A stretch of DNA of 43,262 nt from the NCBI GenBank assembly GCA_021787985.1, contig JAJYLG010000021.1, forward strand, positions 1 to 43,262. Direction: 5' to 3'. This stretch comes from Chloroflexota bacterium. Lineage in GTDB: Bacteria > Chloroflexota > Dehalococcoidia > DSGV01. The position numbers were made by a program, and so were the translations under genes. A model generated the notes under the pieces. The model was not told the DNA's origin. It saw only the letters and a list, made by a program, of their open reading frames with translations, and made no database searches. Of the stretch, positions 33,203-41,240 are shown piece by piece; the first letter of the stretch is position 1; each line of letters opens with the position of its first letter.

Positions 33203-34633
33203 CTAGATGCGGGCGGGGCGCCGTGTCTCCGCGATGCCCGCCTCCTCCCTCGCCAGCTCCTTCGCCGCCTCCAGGTCGTACTCCCGCAGCACCACGATCC
33301 GCTGCGCCGCCAGCCCGCCCCCGGCCTGCACCGTTGTCACCAGCTCCCAGCCGCCGTACGTGTCCGCGCTGAAGTCGCGGATCAGGTTGTAGAGCTTCAT
33401 GCGGTCCTCCACCTTGACCTCGGGTCGCGTGTGCAGGTACTTCTCCAGGTACGCGGTCAGCTCCGGGTTGCGGAAGTCCGCCTCGGTCGGCAACGTCACC
33501 ACCAGCCCTCCCGAGATGTCATGCAGATGCCGCACCATCAGGTGGAAGTTGGCCGCCCCGAAGTACTTCCCCACGTTCACCGCCATCGGGTCCGGGTACA
33601 CCATCCCCGTCGCCGTCGTCTTGTACGACCGCACCGCCGTCTCCAGCGCCATCCGCAGCCCCTCGGCGTAGAAGATCAGCTCCCCGATCTTCTCCTGGAT
33701 GTGTCCGGCCTTGGCGATCCCGTTGTACTCGGCCAGCAGCTCCGCGACCCCCACCATCATCCGCGAGCGCCGCACCATCCCGATCAGACCCCCGATCCGC
33801 TCCCACAGCCCCAGCGAGTGCGCCAGCACCCCCGCGAGCTGGTGCTCCCCCGCCAGGAACACCCGCTCCCACGGCACGAAGACGTCGTCGAAGATCACGA
33901 ACCCCTCCGGCGCGTTGTGCCGCGCGCTCAGCGGGTAGTCCATCCGGCTCCGCCCCGGTCTCGCGTACCCCCGGTTGATGATCTTTACCCCGGGCGTCGC
34001 CACCGGCACCGAGAACGACACGCTGTACTGCTCTTCCCCCGCACCCATCGCCTTCGTCGGCATCACCGTCAGCTCGTGCACCAGGCTCGCCGCCGTGATG
34101 TGCAGCTTCGCCCCGCGCACCACGATCCCGTCCTTGCTCCGCTCCACGATCCGCATGTACAGGTCCGGGTCGTCCTGCTCCACCGGACGCCGCGACCGGT
34201 CGCCCTTGGCGTCCGTGATCACCTGCGCCGCCCGCAAATCGTTGTCGCGGCAATGCCGGTACACCCGCTCGATGTTCTCCGCGTACTGCCCGTTGACCTG
34301 CGCCACCTGGTCCTTGATGTTGTACAGCGCCATCAGCACCGCGCTGACCGCGGTGGTGATGCTGGTCACCTCGGTAAGCTTGACGCGCTTCTCCAGGTCC
34401 TCCGGCGTCCGCGGCACCTGGAAGACGCGGTGCGCCGCAGCGCCACTCTCCGTCTCGTAGGTGCGGACCGCCCGCACCTCCGGGTCTTCGTACTCGTAGT
34501 CCTCCATCGCGTTCGCGATCGCCGTCTCGAACCACGGGTGGCGCGTGACGTCCGCCACTCGCTCCCCCACGATGTACGTCACCCGCCCATCCCGCAGGCT
34601 CTCCCGGTACTCCTCCGGCGTCTTCAGTCCCAT
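33203..34633 (-). CDS. 4-hydroxyphenylacetate 3-hydroxylase (HpaB) family protein
   Basis: A 476-residue enzyme of the HpaB/4-hydroxybutyryl-CoA dehydratase superfamily, acyl-CoA-dehydrogenase fold, expected to use reduced FAD to hydroxylate an aromatic ring. Family landmarks are MGLKTPEEYRESLRDGR, YNIKDQVAQVNGQYAENIER, GAKLHITAASLVHE, EGFVIFDDVFVPWERVF and NVGKYFGAANFHLMVRHLHD. The cluster-binding Cys/His set of the dehydratase branch is not seen, which favours the monooxygenase branch. ATG 34633 has AAGGAGG upstream. The flavin reductase partner (HpaC) is not in the window. A 20-bp palindrome lies 72 bases upstream. Confidence 0.85.
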   Translation of the reverse strand: MGLKTPEEYRESLRDGRVTYIVGERVADVTRHPWFETAIANAMEDYEYEDPEVRAVRTYETESGAAAHRVFQVPRTPEDLEKRVKLTEVTSITTAVSAVLMALYNIKDQVAQVNGQYAENIERVYRHCRDNDLRAAQVITDAKGDRSRRPVEQDDPDLYMRIVERSKDGIVVRGAKLHITAASLVHELTVMPTKAMGAGEEQYSVSFSVPVATPGVKIINRGYARPGRSRMDYPLSARHNAPEGFVIFDDVFVPWERVFLAGEHQLAGVLAHSLGLWERIGGLIGMVRRSRMMVGVAELLAEYNGIAKAGHIQEKIGELIFYAEGLRMALETAVRSYKTTATGMVYPDPMAVNVGKYFGAANFHLMVRHLHDISGGLVVTLPTEADFRNPELTAYLEKYLHTRPEVKVEDRMKLYNLIRDFSADTYGGWELVTTVQAGGGLAAQRIVVLREYDLEAAKELAREEAGIAETRRPARI

Positions 34634-34704
34634 CGCTGCTTCAGACCTCCTTCCAGGCCCCGCGCGGCCGCGCCGTGCGAGCGTCTTACCCCCGCCCCAC
34701 CCGC

Positions 34705-34732
34705 GGCTGACGCATGCGTCAGCCTCAGTCAA
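34705..34732 (-). promoter_or_regulatory. Perfect 20-bp palindrome and -35 box upstream of the HpaB-family gene
   Basis: GGCTGACGCATGCGTCAGCC at 34705-34724 is a perfect palindrome. TTGACT (34732-34727, minus strand) sits directly upstream and resembles a -35 element, so the palindrome would cover the spacer and -10 region. That is the layout of a repressor operator, for example of a GntR-, MarR- or TetR-type regulator of aromatic degradation. No regulator gene is adjacent. Confidence 0.65.
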
Positions 34733-34924
34733 GGCGCCCGCGCGCCCGGCGTCAAGCCGCTGCGGCGTCAACTCGTCCGCGGCCGCTCCGCGGACGTCAT
34801 GAGCTGTCGTGTGCCTATGTCACATGGATCTTGTAGCGAACGTTGGTAACGGTGAGCACCGGACGCCACGCACGGATGGTCCGCCGCCGCGAAGACGCCC
34901 GCGCATCACGCCGGAGGGTCACGC

Positions 34925-36508
34925 ATGTTCCGTCACGTCCACGCCGTCCTCCACTACACCCGACCGGCCCTCATGGGGGCGGGCCTGGGGCTGATCGTCG
35001 TCGCCGCCATGGCCGGGGGGTTCGCGCTCACGCGCGGCGCTGGCCACCAACCCGCCGCCGCTTCCTCGCCGCGACTGACCGCGGCAGCCTCCCCGGCCGC
35101 TGCCGCCGCGAACGTCGCCACCTGGCGAGGACACGGCACCGCCCCGAACCAGACGTCGGACCCGGACCTCCGCTCACCATCGCCCAGCCCGTTCGCCGGC
35201 GTCCAGGTCGTGGCCACGCCCACGCCGACGGCCACTCCGACCGATGGCGCATGGGTGCCGTCCTGCAGCCCGGTCGGCGGCTCCGTCACGCTGGGTAGCG
35301 TCGTCACCTGCACCGGGCCAAGCGCGGGCGTAACGTGGGGGCCGGTCTGGTCGTCCGACGACGGCTTCCTCAACCAGGGCGCCATGGCTGGCACATGGAC
35401 CTTCCTGGCGCAGTGGCCGACCTTCGCCTCAGCAGACGCACGCATCTCCGTGACCTGGATCGACGGCGCCGGCTATCACGAGCAGACCTTCCTCTACGGC
35501 ATCGTCGGCACGCTCGCCTTCGCGGACTGTCGGCCCTACGCCGTCGAGCTGTCGCCAGGCACGCAGGTGCGGTGCACCTTCACCCCCGGCACCGCGAGCA
35601 CCTTCGGCGGCTGGACGGCGACCGGGCTCGACACGACCTCCGCTGCCGCGAACAGCGCGACTTTCGTGGCGGCGAAGCCGGGCTTCGTTACGATCACCGC
35701 GCGCTGGCGCGAGCCGGGCAGGCCGCAATCGCTCAGCTTCTCGTACGTGGTTCGCCCGGCGGACGGCCAATGGTACACGACCGACCGCGCCGGCTACGTG
35801 CTCGATGGCCGCTCGTCCGGTGGTCAGTTCACCCAGATCGGGGCGACGTGGACCGTCCCGTCGGTGCGGATGCCGCCCGGTGCTGACCAGCGGTACGGGG
35901 CGGTGGCGCAGCAGTCGATCGGCATCGACGGCCACGCCGGCCAGGCGGGGATCCGGCTCGCCACCATCGAGACGGTGGACGATTACGGCACGCACCTCTC
36001 CGCCTGGTACACGCTGCTGCCCTCCGAAGCGGTCGCGGTGCCCCTCGTGATCTCGGCGGGAGACACCATCACCGCCTCGCTCCGGGCAACCAAGCTCGGG
36101 GTGCCGACGCAAACGTGGCTGCTCGAGATGGTTGACGGGACGACCGGCCAGCGCTGGAGCGCGACCGTCCAGTACGGCGCCTCGCTCGACCTCGCCTCTT
36201 GGCTCGTGAAGGCTTCCGGCACCCCGTTCTGGATATCGTCGCTCGCAGACTTCGGCCAGACGACGTTCCGCGGCCTCACGGCCAACGGCGCGCCGCCGTC
36301 CCTCGCGCGGGACAGTGCCGCCGTGATGATGGACCCGAACGGTCAGGTTGCCGCGCCGTCCGTGCCCGGCCCAGCCGGCAGCGCGTTCAACGTCTGCTTC
36401 GGGACGGAGCTGCCGCCCTCCTCGTGCGCACCGCCATCGAGCTTGACGCCGCGGCCCACGCCGACGCCGACAGCCACCCCCACGGCAGCCGGAGCGGGGC
36501 GGCCGTGA
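34925..36508 (+). CDS. Secreted protein with C-terminal eqolisin (peptidase G1)-like domain, probably inactive
   Basis: A 527-residue exported protein. Residues about 15-37 form a signal anchor (PALMGAGLGLIVVAAMAGG). Residues 40-110 are Ala/Ser/Pro/Thr-rich. Residues about 110-275 are beta-rich, with two cysteine-containing segments. Residues about 298-475 follow the peptidase G1/A4 pattern: GQFTQIGATWTVPSV, SIGIDGHAGQAGIRLAT, SAWYTLLPSEAVAVPLVISA and LDLASWLVKASG. The catalytic Gln and Glu of scytalidoglutamic peptidase would fall at A346 and S425, so both appear replaced. The C-terminus is a Thr-Pro tail. ATG 34925 has GGAGGG six bases upstream. The stop overlaps the next gene. The role may be binding rather than proteolysis. 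Confidence 0.75.
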   Translation: MFRHVHAVLHYTRPALMGAGLGLIVVAAMAGGFALTRGAGHQPAAASSPRLTAAASPAAAAANVATWRGHGTAPNQTSDPDLRSPSPSPFAGVQVVATPTPTATPTDGAWVPSCSPVGGSVTLGSVVTCTGPSAGVTWGPVWSSDDGFLNQGAMAGTWTFLAQWPTFASADARISVTWIDGAGYHEQTFLYGIVGTLAFADCRPYAVELSPGTQVRCTFTPGTASTFGGWTATGLDTTSAAANSATFVAAKPGFVTITARWREPGRPQSLSFSYVVRPADGQWYTTDRAGYVLDGRSSGGQFTQIGATWTVPSVRMPPGADQRYGAVAQQSIGIDGHAGQAGIRLATIETVDDYGTHLSAWYTLLPSEAVAVPLVISAGDTITASLRATKLGVPTQTWLLEMVDGTTGQRWSATVQYGASLDLASWLVKASGTPFWISSLADFGQTTFRGLTANGAPPSLARDSAAVMMDPNGQVAAPSVPGPAGSAFNVCFGTELPPSSCAPPSSLTPRPTPTPTATPTAAGAGRP

Positions 36509-37050
36509 GCGCGACTCTGCACGCGGCCTCCTTCCTGCTCCGTGCGCCGTGGTGGGCGCCGGTGGCCGGCCTGCTCGGGCTGGGCGCTCTGGCGCTCCTG
36601 GCCGCCCTACGGGCGACGAGAGTCGACGGCCAGAGAGACCCTTCTTCGTTGGCGCCGGCCTCGGCGGCCGAGACGCTGCCGGCGGAGGCCCAGCCGACCG
36701 GCTCCGGCTCGTTCGCGCGCCCCATGTTCCGTTTCGACCCGCGGACTACCTGGCTGATGGCCTGGTCCGCCGCCGTGCTGCTGTCCGTCCTGGCGGTGAT
36801 CGACGCCGGCGCCCTCACGCTCTCGCTCGCCTCGGCGCTCTTCGCTGGATTCGGCGCCGGCGTGGAGCTGACGCTGACGGTGGAACGCCACCAGCGTCAT
36901 CCGGCGACCGGGACGCCGGCCTCGCCAGCGATGGTCGGAGCGCCGCTGGAGCCGGCGGCCCTGCAGCGTTGCCCCGCGGAACGACTCGTCCCACCGCCCG
37001 AGACCGCGACCCGGCGGGTCGGGCGGCCCGCTCACCCACGGCTCCGCTGA
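36505..37050 (+). CDS. Membrane protein of unknown function
   Basis: A 181-residue protein beginning at GTG 36505, which overlaps the upstream stop as GTGA. It has a hydrophobic segment at about residues 15-37 (WWAPVAGLLGLGALALLAAL), a Pro/Ala/Ser stretch, two more hydrophobic segments at about 80-120 (TWLMAWSAAVLLSVLAVI and LASALFAGFGAGVEL), and a basic, proline-rich C-terminus. No family is recognised. Coupling to the eqolisin-like secreted protein suggests that they work together at the cell surface. Confidence 0.7.
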   Translation: MSATLHAASFLLRAPWWAPVAGLLGLGALALLAALRATRVDGQRDPSSLAPASAAETLPAEAQPTGSGSFARPMFRFDPRTTWLMAWSAAVLLSVLAVIDAGALTLSLASALFAGFGAGVELTLTVERHQRHPATGTPASPAMVGAPLEPAALQRCPAERLVPPPETATRRVGRPAHPRLR

Positions 37051-37140
37051 GGGCGCGGCACCCGCGGCCGGCTCCGCATCGCCTTGCAGCGCCCGCGGCA
37101 CTAACCTGCAGGAGCGAGATTCGCGGGCGGAGGGGCAGGA

Positions 37141-38406
37141 GTGGCAGGCACGGCAGGGGGAGAGACGCGGCCGGGACTCTTCTATGGCTGGGTGGTCGTC
37201 GGCGCCACCTTCGCCGTGCTCTTCATCAGCTTCGGCGCCGCCTACACGTTCGGCTCGTTCTTCAGCTCGCTGCGCGACCAGTTCGGCGCGACGCGCGAGG
37301 AGGTCGCGCTCGTCTTCTCGCTGACCGGGTTCATCTACTTCGGGCTCGGCGCGATCAGCGGGCGGCTGGCCGATCGTTTCGGTCCGAGACGGTTGATCGC
37401 GGCCGGCGGGCTGCTGCTCGGCACCGGCCTCCTCCTGGCGGCGGTAACGCGGTCGCTGTGGCAGGTGTACCTCACGTACAGCCTGGGCGTAGGGCTGGGG
37501 ATCGGGCTCGCCTACGTGCCGGCGGTGGGCGCAGTCCAGCGCTGGTTCATCCGCCGGCGCGGGATGGCGTCCGGGCTGGCGGTGACGGGCATCGGCCTGG
37601 GGAACCTGGCGCTACCGCCGGCCGCCGCGGTCCTCATCGCGGCCGTCGGCTGGCGTTGGACGTATGCGTTGATCGGCATCGCGGGGCTGGTCATCGTCGT
37701 CGGCGCGGCGCTGCTGGTCGAGCGGTCGCCCGAGACCCGCGGCCTGCGCCCGGACGGCGACCCACAACCCACGAGCAGCGTCGCACCGGCGGCGGGCATG
37801 TCGCCGAGCGAGGCGTTGCGCTCCAGCCGCTTCTGGTTGCTCTACACGGCCTGCGCGGCGACCTCGCTCGGTTTGTTCGTCCCCTTTGTGCACCTGGTCC
37901 CGTACGCCACCGATCACGGCATCTCCAACGTCGCGGCGTCCGTCATCCTGGGCGGCATCGGCGCCGGCAGCGCGGCCGGCCGGCTCGCCGTCGGAGGCTC
38001 CGCCGACCGGCTCGGGCGGCGCCAGGCGCTGGCCGCGTCGTTCGCGCTCATGGCCCTCACGCAGATCTGGTGGCTGTTCGCCGTGCAGGTCTGGTCACTG
38101 CTGCTCTTCGCGTTCCTCTTTGGCGCGGGCTACGGCGGGTTCGTCGCCCTCATTCCCGCGCTGGCCGCCGACTACTTCGGCGTCCGGCAGGCGGGTGCGA
38201 TCATCGGCCTGCTCTACACCTCGGCCAGCATCGGCAGCCTCGTAGGGCCGACGCTGGCGGGTGTGGCCTTCGACGTGCGCCACGCCTACACCCTGCCGAT
38301 CCTCATCAGCGCGCTCGCCAACGTTGTGGCGGTCGGCTGCATGCTGGTGCTCGGTCGCATCGCCACGCGCGGGCAATCGGGGTCGCCGGCCAGCGCGTCA
38401 TCGTAG
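37141..38406 (+). CDS. Major facilitator superfamily transporter, oxalate/formate antiporter-like
   Basis: A 421-residue membrane protein with twelve predicted helices. The N-terminus FYGWVVVGATFAVLFISFG and the loop GRLADRFGPRRLIAAGG after helix 2, together with SADRLGRRQALAASF in the second half, are typical of the oxalate/formate-antiporter and monocarboxylate-transporter group. It probably moves a small carboxylate; the substrate is uncertain. The start is GTG 37141, with GGAGGGG upstream. Confidence 0.9.
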   Translation: MAGTAGGETRPGLFYGWVVVGATFAVLFISFGAAYTFGSFFSSLRDQFGATREEVALVFSLTGFIYFGLGAISGRLADRFGPRRLIAAGGLLLGTGLLLAAVTRSLWQVYLTYSLGVGLGIGLAYVPAVGAVQRWFIRRRGMASGLAVTGIGLGNLALPPAAAVLIAAVGWRWTYALIGIAGLVIVVGAALLVERSPETRGLRPDGDPQPTSSVAPAAGMSPSEALRSSRFWLLYTACAATSLGLFVPFVHLVPYATDHGISNVAASVILGGIGAGSAAGRLAVGGSADRLGRRQALAASFALMALTQIWWLFAVQVWSLLLFAFLFGAGYGGFVALIPALAADYFGVRQAGAIIGLLYTSASIGSLVGPTLAGVAFDVRHAYTLPILISALANVVAVGCMLVLGRIATRGQSGSPASASS

Positions 38407-38419
38407 GTACGCGGGGTGC

Positions 38420-38536
38420 TACGATCTTGGGAGCCGGGCCGGGGATGGCGGTGGCCGGTTCCGGCCGTGCCTGGCGAACCGAAGGCCGGGCGGCCACCAA
38501 GGGCGCTGCCCGGCAAGGGGGTACGAACCGCCACCC
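38420..38536 (+). promoter_or_regulatory. Possible promoter and structured leader of the KimA-like gene
   Basis: A -10-like TACGAT (38420-38425) precedes about 105 GC-rich bases. They contain the hairpin GGCCGG-TT-CCGGCC (38453-38466). GGTGGC at 38450-38455 can pair with either GGCCACC (38492-38498) or GCCACC (38529-38534), the latter directly before the ATG, so the two folds would be exclusive. No good Shine-Dalgarno sequence lies near the ATG. KimA genes are often preceded by the c-di-AMP (ydaO) riboswitch, but I do not find its conserved CAGCTNACC core. Confidence 0.35.
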
Positions 38537-40744
38537 ATGGCCGATGAGCCACAGCAGCAAGGCGCTCGCAAACCGGAGGACCGCGACCTCGAGGCGTCCG
38601 CCGGGCTCGAGCGGCGCGAGATGGTTCGGGGCACGAGACCCGGAACGCGCTACATCCGCCGCCAGCTCGGCACCGAGCAGTTCACCCGCGAGAGCGAGGG
38701 GATGCTGCGCGCCCGGCCGCGCGCCACTGAGCCGCGCGGTCGCTGGGGACGCTTCGTCCGCGGCTTCAAGCGCGTCCTCATCGGTCGGCCGTTGCGCACC
38801 GAGGACTTGCCCCACGAGCGACTGAACAAGTTCAGAGCGCTGGCCGTCTTCTCCTCGGACGCGATCTCATCCGTCGCGTACGCGTCCGAGGAGATCCTCA
38901 TCGTCCTGGTGCTCGCGGGTGTGGCCGCCGTCCACCTCGTGATCCCGATCAGCATCGCGATCGTGATCCTGCTGTCCGTGGTCGCGCTCTCCTACCGCCA
39001 GACCATCCGCGCGTATCCCAACGGCGGCGGGTCGTACATCGTCGCGCACGAAAACCTGGGCAAGCTTCCCGGCCTCACCGCGGCCTCCGCCCTGATGACG
39101 GATTATGTCCTGACCGTTGCGGTGAGCATCTCGGCCGGCGTCGCCGCCATCACCTCGGCGTTCGCGCCGCTCCATCCGTACCGGGTCGAGCTCGCGCTGG
39201 CGGCGGCCGCGTTCATGGTCGTGGCGAACCTGCGCGGCGTTCGCGAGAGCGGGACCATCTTCTCGCTGCCAACCTACGCCTTCATCGTGGGGATGGCCGC
39301 GCTGATCGCCACCGGGATCGTCAAGACCCTGCTCCATGGCGAGATCCCCTTCCAGGGGGGCCAGCCCGAGCTGCCGCTCAAAGCGACGACCTCGCTCTCG
39401 CTCTTCTTCATCCTGCGCGCGTTCGCCGGCGGGTCGTCGGCGCTGACCGGCGTCGAGGCGATCTCCAACGGCGTGCCGGCGTTCAAGTCGCCCGAGTCGC
39501 GCAACGCCCGGACCACCCTGACCTGGATGGCGATCATCCTCGGCACCTCGCTGCTGGGCGTCAGCACGCTGGCATACCACTATGGCGTGGTCCCCAACGA
39601 GAGCCAGACCGTGGTCTCGCAGATCGCCCAGCATGTCTTCGGTCGGGGCTTCTTCTTCTACTACATCCAGTTCACCACCTTCATGATCCTCGTGCTGGCC
39701 GCCAACACCTCGTTCGCCGACTTCCCGCGGCTCTCATCGATCCTCGCGCACGACCGCTTCATGCCGCACCAGTTCGCGTTCCGCGGCGACCGGCTGGCGT
39801 TCTCGAACGGGATTCTGATGTTGGGCGGGCTGGCCATGGGGCTGATCTTCGCCTTCCAGGCCTCTGTCACCCGCCTGATCCCGCTCTACGCCATCGGTGT
39901 GTTCGTCGCCTTTACGCTCTCCCAGGCCGGCATGGTGATCCACTGGACGCGCAACAAGACCGAGCGCGGGTCACGGCACAGCCGCGTCATCAACGGGTTC
40001 GGCGCCTGCCTCACGGCGATCGTCGCCGCTGTGTTCGTGGTCACGAAGTTTCAGCACGGCGCCTGGTTCATCCTCATCCTCATCCCCGTCATCGTGGTCT
40101 TCTTCTGGTCGGTCGAGCGCCACTACCGCCACATCGAGTCCGAGCTGCACGTGAGCGAGGCCGAGCTCGAGGCGCTCTCGCGCGCCCCGGTGCCGCTGCA
40201 GCGGATCGTCGTGCCGGTGCCCGGCGTCAACCGCGCCGTGCTCAAGACGCTGCGCTACGCGCGCTCTCTCGTGAGCGACGAGACCAAGCGCATCACGGCC
40301 GTGCACGTGACCGACGACATCGAGGCTGGCGTGACGCTGCGCAAGGACTGGGTGAGGTTCCAGCCAGACATTCGGCTGGTGATCCTCCACTCGCCTTTCC
40401 GAGCCTTCACCCAGCCGCTGCTCGCCTACCTGGACGACCTCGAGCGGCTCGAACCGGGGACCACCGTTACCGTCATGCTGCCCGAGTTCGTCCCTGAGCA
40501 CTGGTACGGGCACATCCTCCACAACCAGACCGCCCTGCGCCTGAAGGGCTCGCTGCTCTTCCGGCCGAACACCGTGGTCATCGACGTCCCGTACCACATC
40601 GGGCGCGACACATGGGCGCAGCGCCGATCGCCGTTCTCTGCCGAGTCCACGGCCGACTTCGTTGCCGGACAAGGGACGGCGTCGGATGCCGAGCCCGGCA
40701 CGCCGCCGGCCCGACCGGCGGAGGAACCCTCGGGCGGGGGCTGA
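38537..40744 (+). CDS. APC-superfamily permease, KimA-like potassium transporter
   Basis: A 735-residue membrane protein with a basic N-terminal cytoplasmic region of about 95 residues, about twelve helices and a C-terminal cytoplasmic domain of about 200 residues. KimA-type sequences are RLNKFRALAVFSSDAISSVA, YPNGGGSYIVAHENLGKLPG, TDYVLTVAVSISAGVAAI, GVEAISNGVPAFKSPESRNA and LAANTSFADFPRLSSILAHD. B. subtilis KimA imports K+ and is inhibited by c-di-AMP; substrate transfer to this protein is inference. The C-terminal region (QRIVVPVPGVNRAVLKTLRY, ITAVHVTDD) resembles a UspA-like domain. ATG 38537 is the first in-frame ATG near the conserved region, but it lacks a clear ribosome-binding site, and ATG 38621 is an alternative. 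Confidence 0.85.
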   Translation: MADEPQQQGARKPEDRDLEASAGLERREMVRGTRPGTRYIRRQLGTEQFTRESEGMLRARPRATEPRGRWGRFVRGFKRVLIGRPLRTEDLPHERLNKFRALAVFSSDAISSVAYASEEILIVLVLAGVAAVHLVIPISIAIVILLSVVALSYRQTIRAYPNGGGSYIVAHENLGKLPGLTAASALMTDYVLTVAVSISAGVAAITSAFAPLHPYRVELALAAAAFMVVANLRGVRESGTIFSLPTYAFIVGMAALIATGIVKTLLHGEIPFQGGQPELPLKATTSLSLFFILRAFAGGSSALTGVEAISNGVPAFKSPESRNARTTLTWMAIILGTSLLGVSTLAYHYGVVPNESQTVVSQIAQHVFGRGFFFYYIQFTTFMILVLAANTSFADFPRLSSILAHDRFMPHQFAFRGDRLAFSNGILMLGGLAMGLIFAFQASVTRLIPLYAIGVFVAFTLSQAGMVIHWTRNKTERGSRHSRVINGFGACLTAIVAAVFVVTKFQHGAWFILILIPVIVVFFWSVERHYRHIESELHVSEAELEALSRAPVPLQRIVVPVPGVNRAVLKTLRYARSLVSDETKRITAVHVTDDIEAGVTLRKDWVRFQPDIRLVILHSPFRAFTQPLLAYLDDLERLEPGTTVTVMLPEFVPEHWYGHILHNQTALRLKGSLLFRPNTVVIDVPYHIGRDTWAQRRSPFSAESTADFVAGQGTASDAEPGTPPARPAEEPSGGG

Positions 40745-40745
40745 G

Positions 40746-41228
40746 GTGCCGCTCGAATTCGACGACCTCGACGAGCTGGCCCGCGCCTATCTGGCGGTGC
40801 TCGCCATCGGGCTCGCCCCCGCCGATGCGGCCGCCGACCCACGCCTGCGGCCCGACCACGCCACCGCCGTGACCTACGCGCTCTGGCGTGGCGAGCCACC
40901 CACCCGCTACCTCGCCCAGGACGAGCCGACGGCCGATCTCGCGCGCAGGCTCGAGCAGGCCGCGACGAGCCTGGAGCAGGCTGGCGTGCTCGACCTCGGC
41001 GGACCGTCGCCTTCGCTGCTTACCGGACTCGGCATCCCCGTTGGGCTCGGCCCGGCAGCGCCGCCGTTTGACGTGCGCCGGCCGCCCCTCGTCCTCGACA
41101 AGTGGCTCGCTCAGCGCTGCCTCGACCGCGCGCTCTCCGCCCGACCTGTCTACTCCTACCTGATGGAGCGCTACGCCGACAGCAGCGAGGTCTGGCAGCA
41201 GCTCGACCGCGAGGGCCACCTCGGCTGA
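40746..41228 (+). CDS. Hypothetical protein, 160 residues
   Basis: Starts at GTG 40746, one base after the permease stop, with GGGGG just upstream, so it is co-translated with the KimA-like gene. The sequence is acidic and helical at first (VPLEFDDLDELARAYLAVLA), Pro/Gly-rich in the middle (LLTGLGIPVGLGPAAPP), and ends LMERYADSSEVWQQLDREGH. No signal or membrane segment is seen, and I recognise no family. Its position suggests a partner or regulator of the permease. Confidence 0.7.
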   Translation: MPLEFDDLDELARAYLAVLAIGLAPADAAADPRLRPDHATAVTYALWRGEPPTRYLAQDEPTADLARRLEQAATSLEQAGVLDLGGPSPSLLTGLGIPVGLGPAAPPFDVRRPPLVLDKWLAQRCLDRALSARPVYSYLMERYADSSEVWQQLDREGHLG

Positions 41229-41240
41229 CGCCCGCTTCGG

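Noticed and set aside
33203-34633. 4-hydroxybutyryl-CoA dehydratase
   Set aside because: The cysteine and histidine ligands of the iron-sulfur cluster are not present; the HpaB hydroxylase branch fits better.
38430-38536. c-di-AMP (ydaO) riboswitch call
   Set aside because: GGGGA and CGAACC pieces exist, but the CAGCTNACC core and the order of helices do not fit, so only a structured leader is reported.
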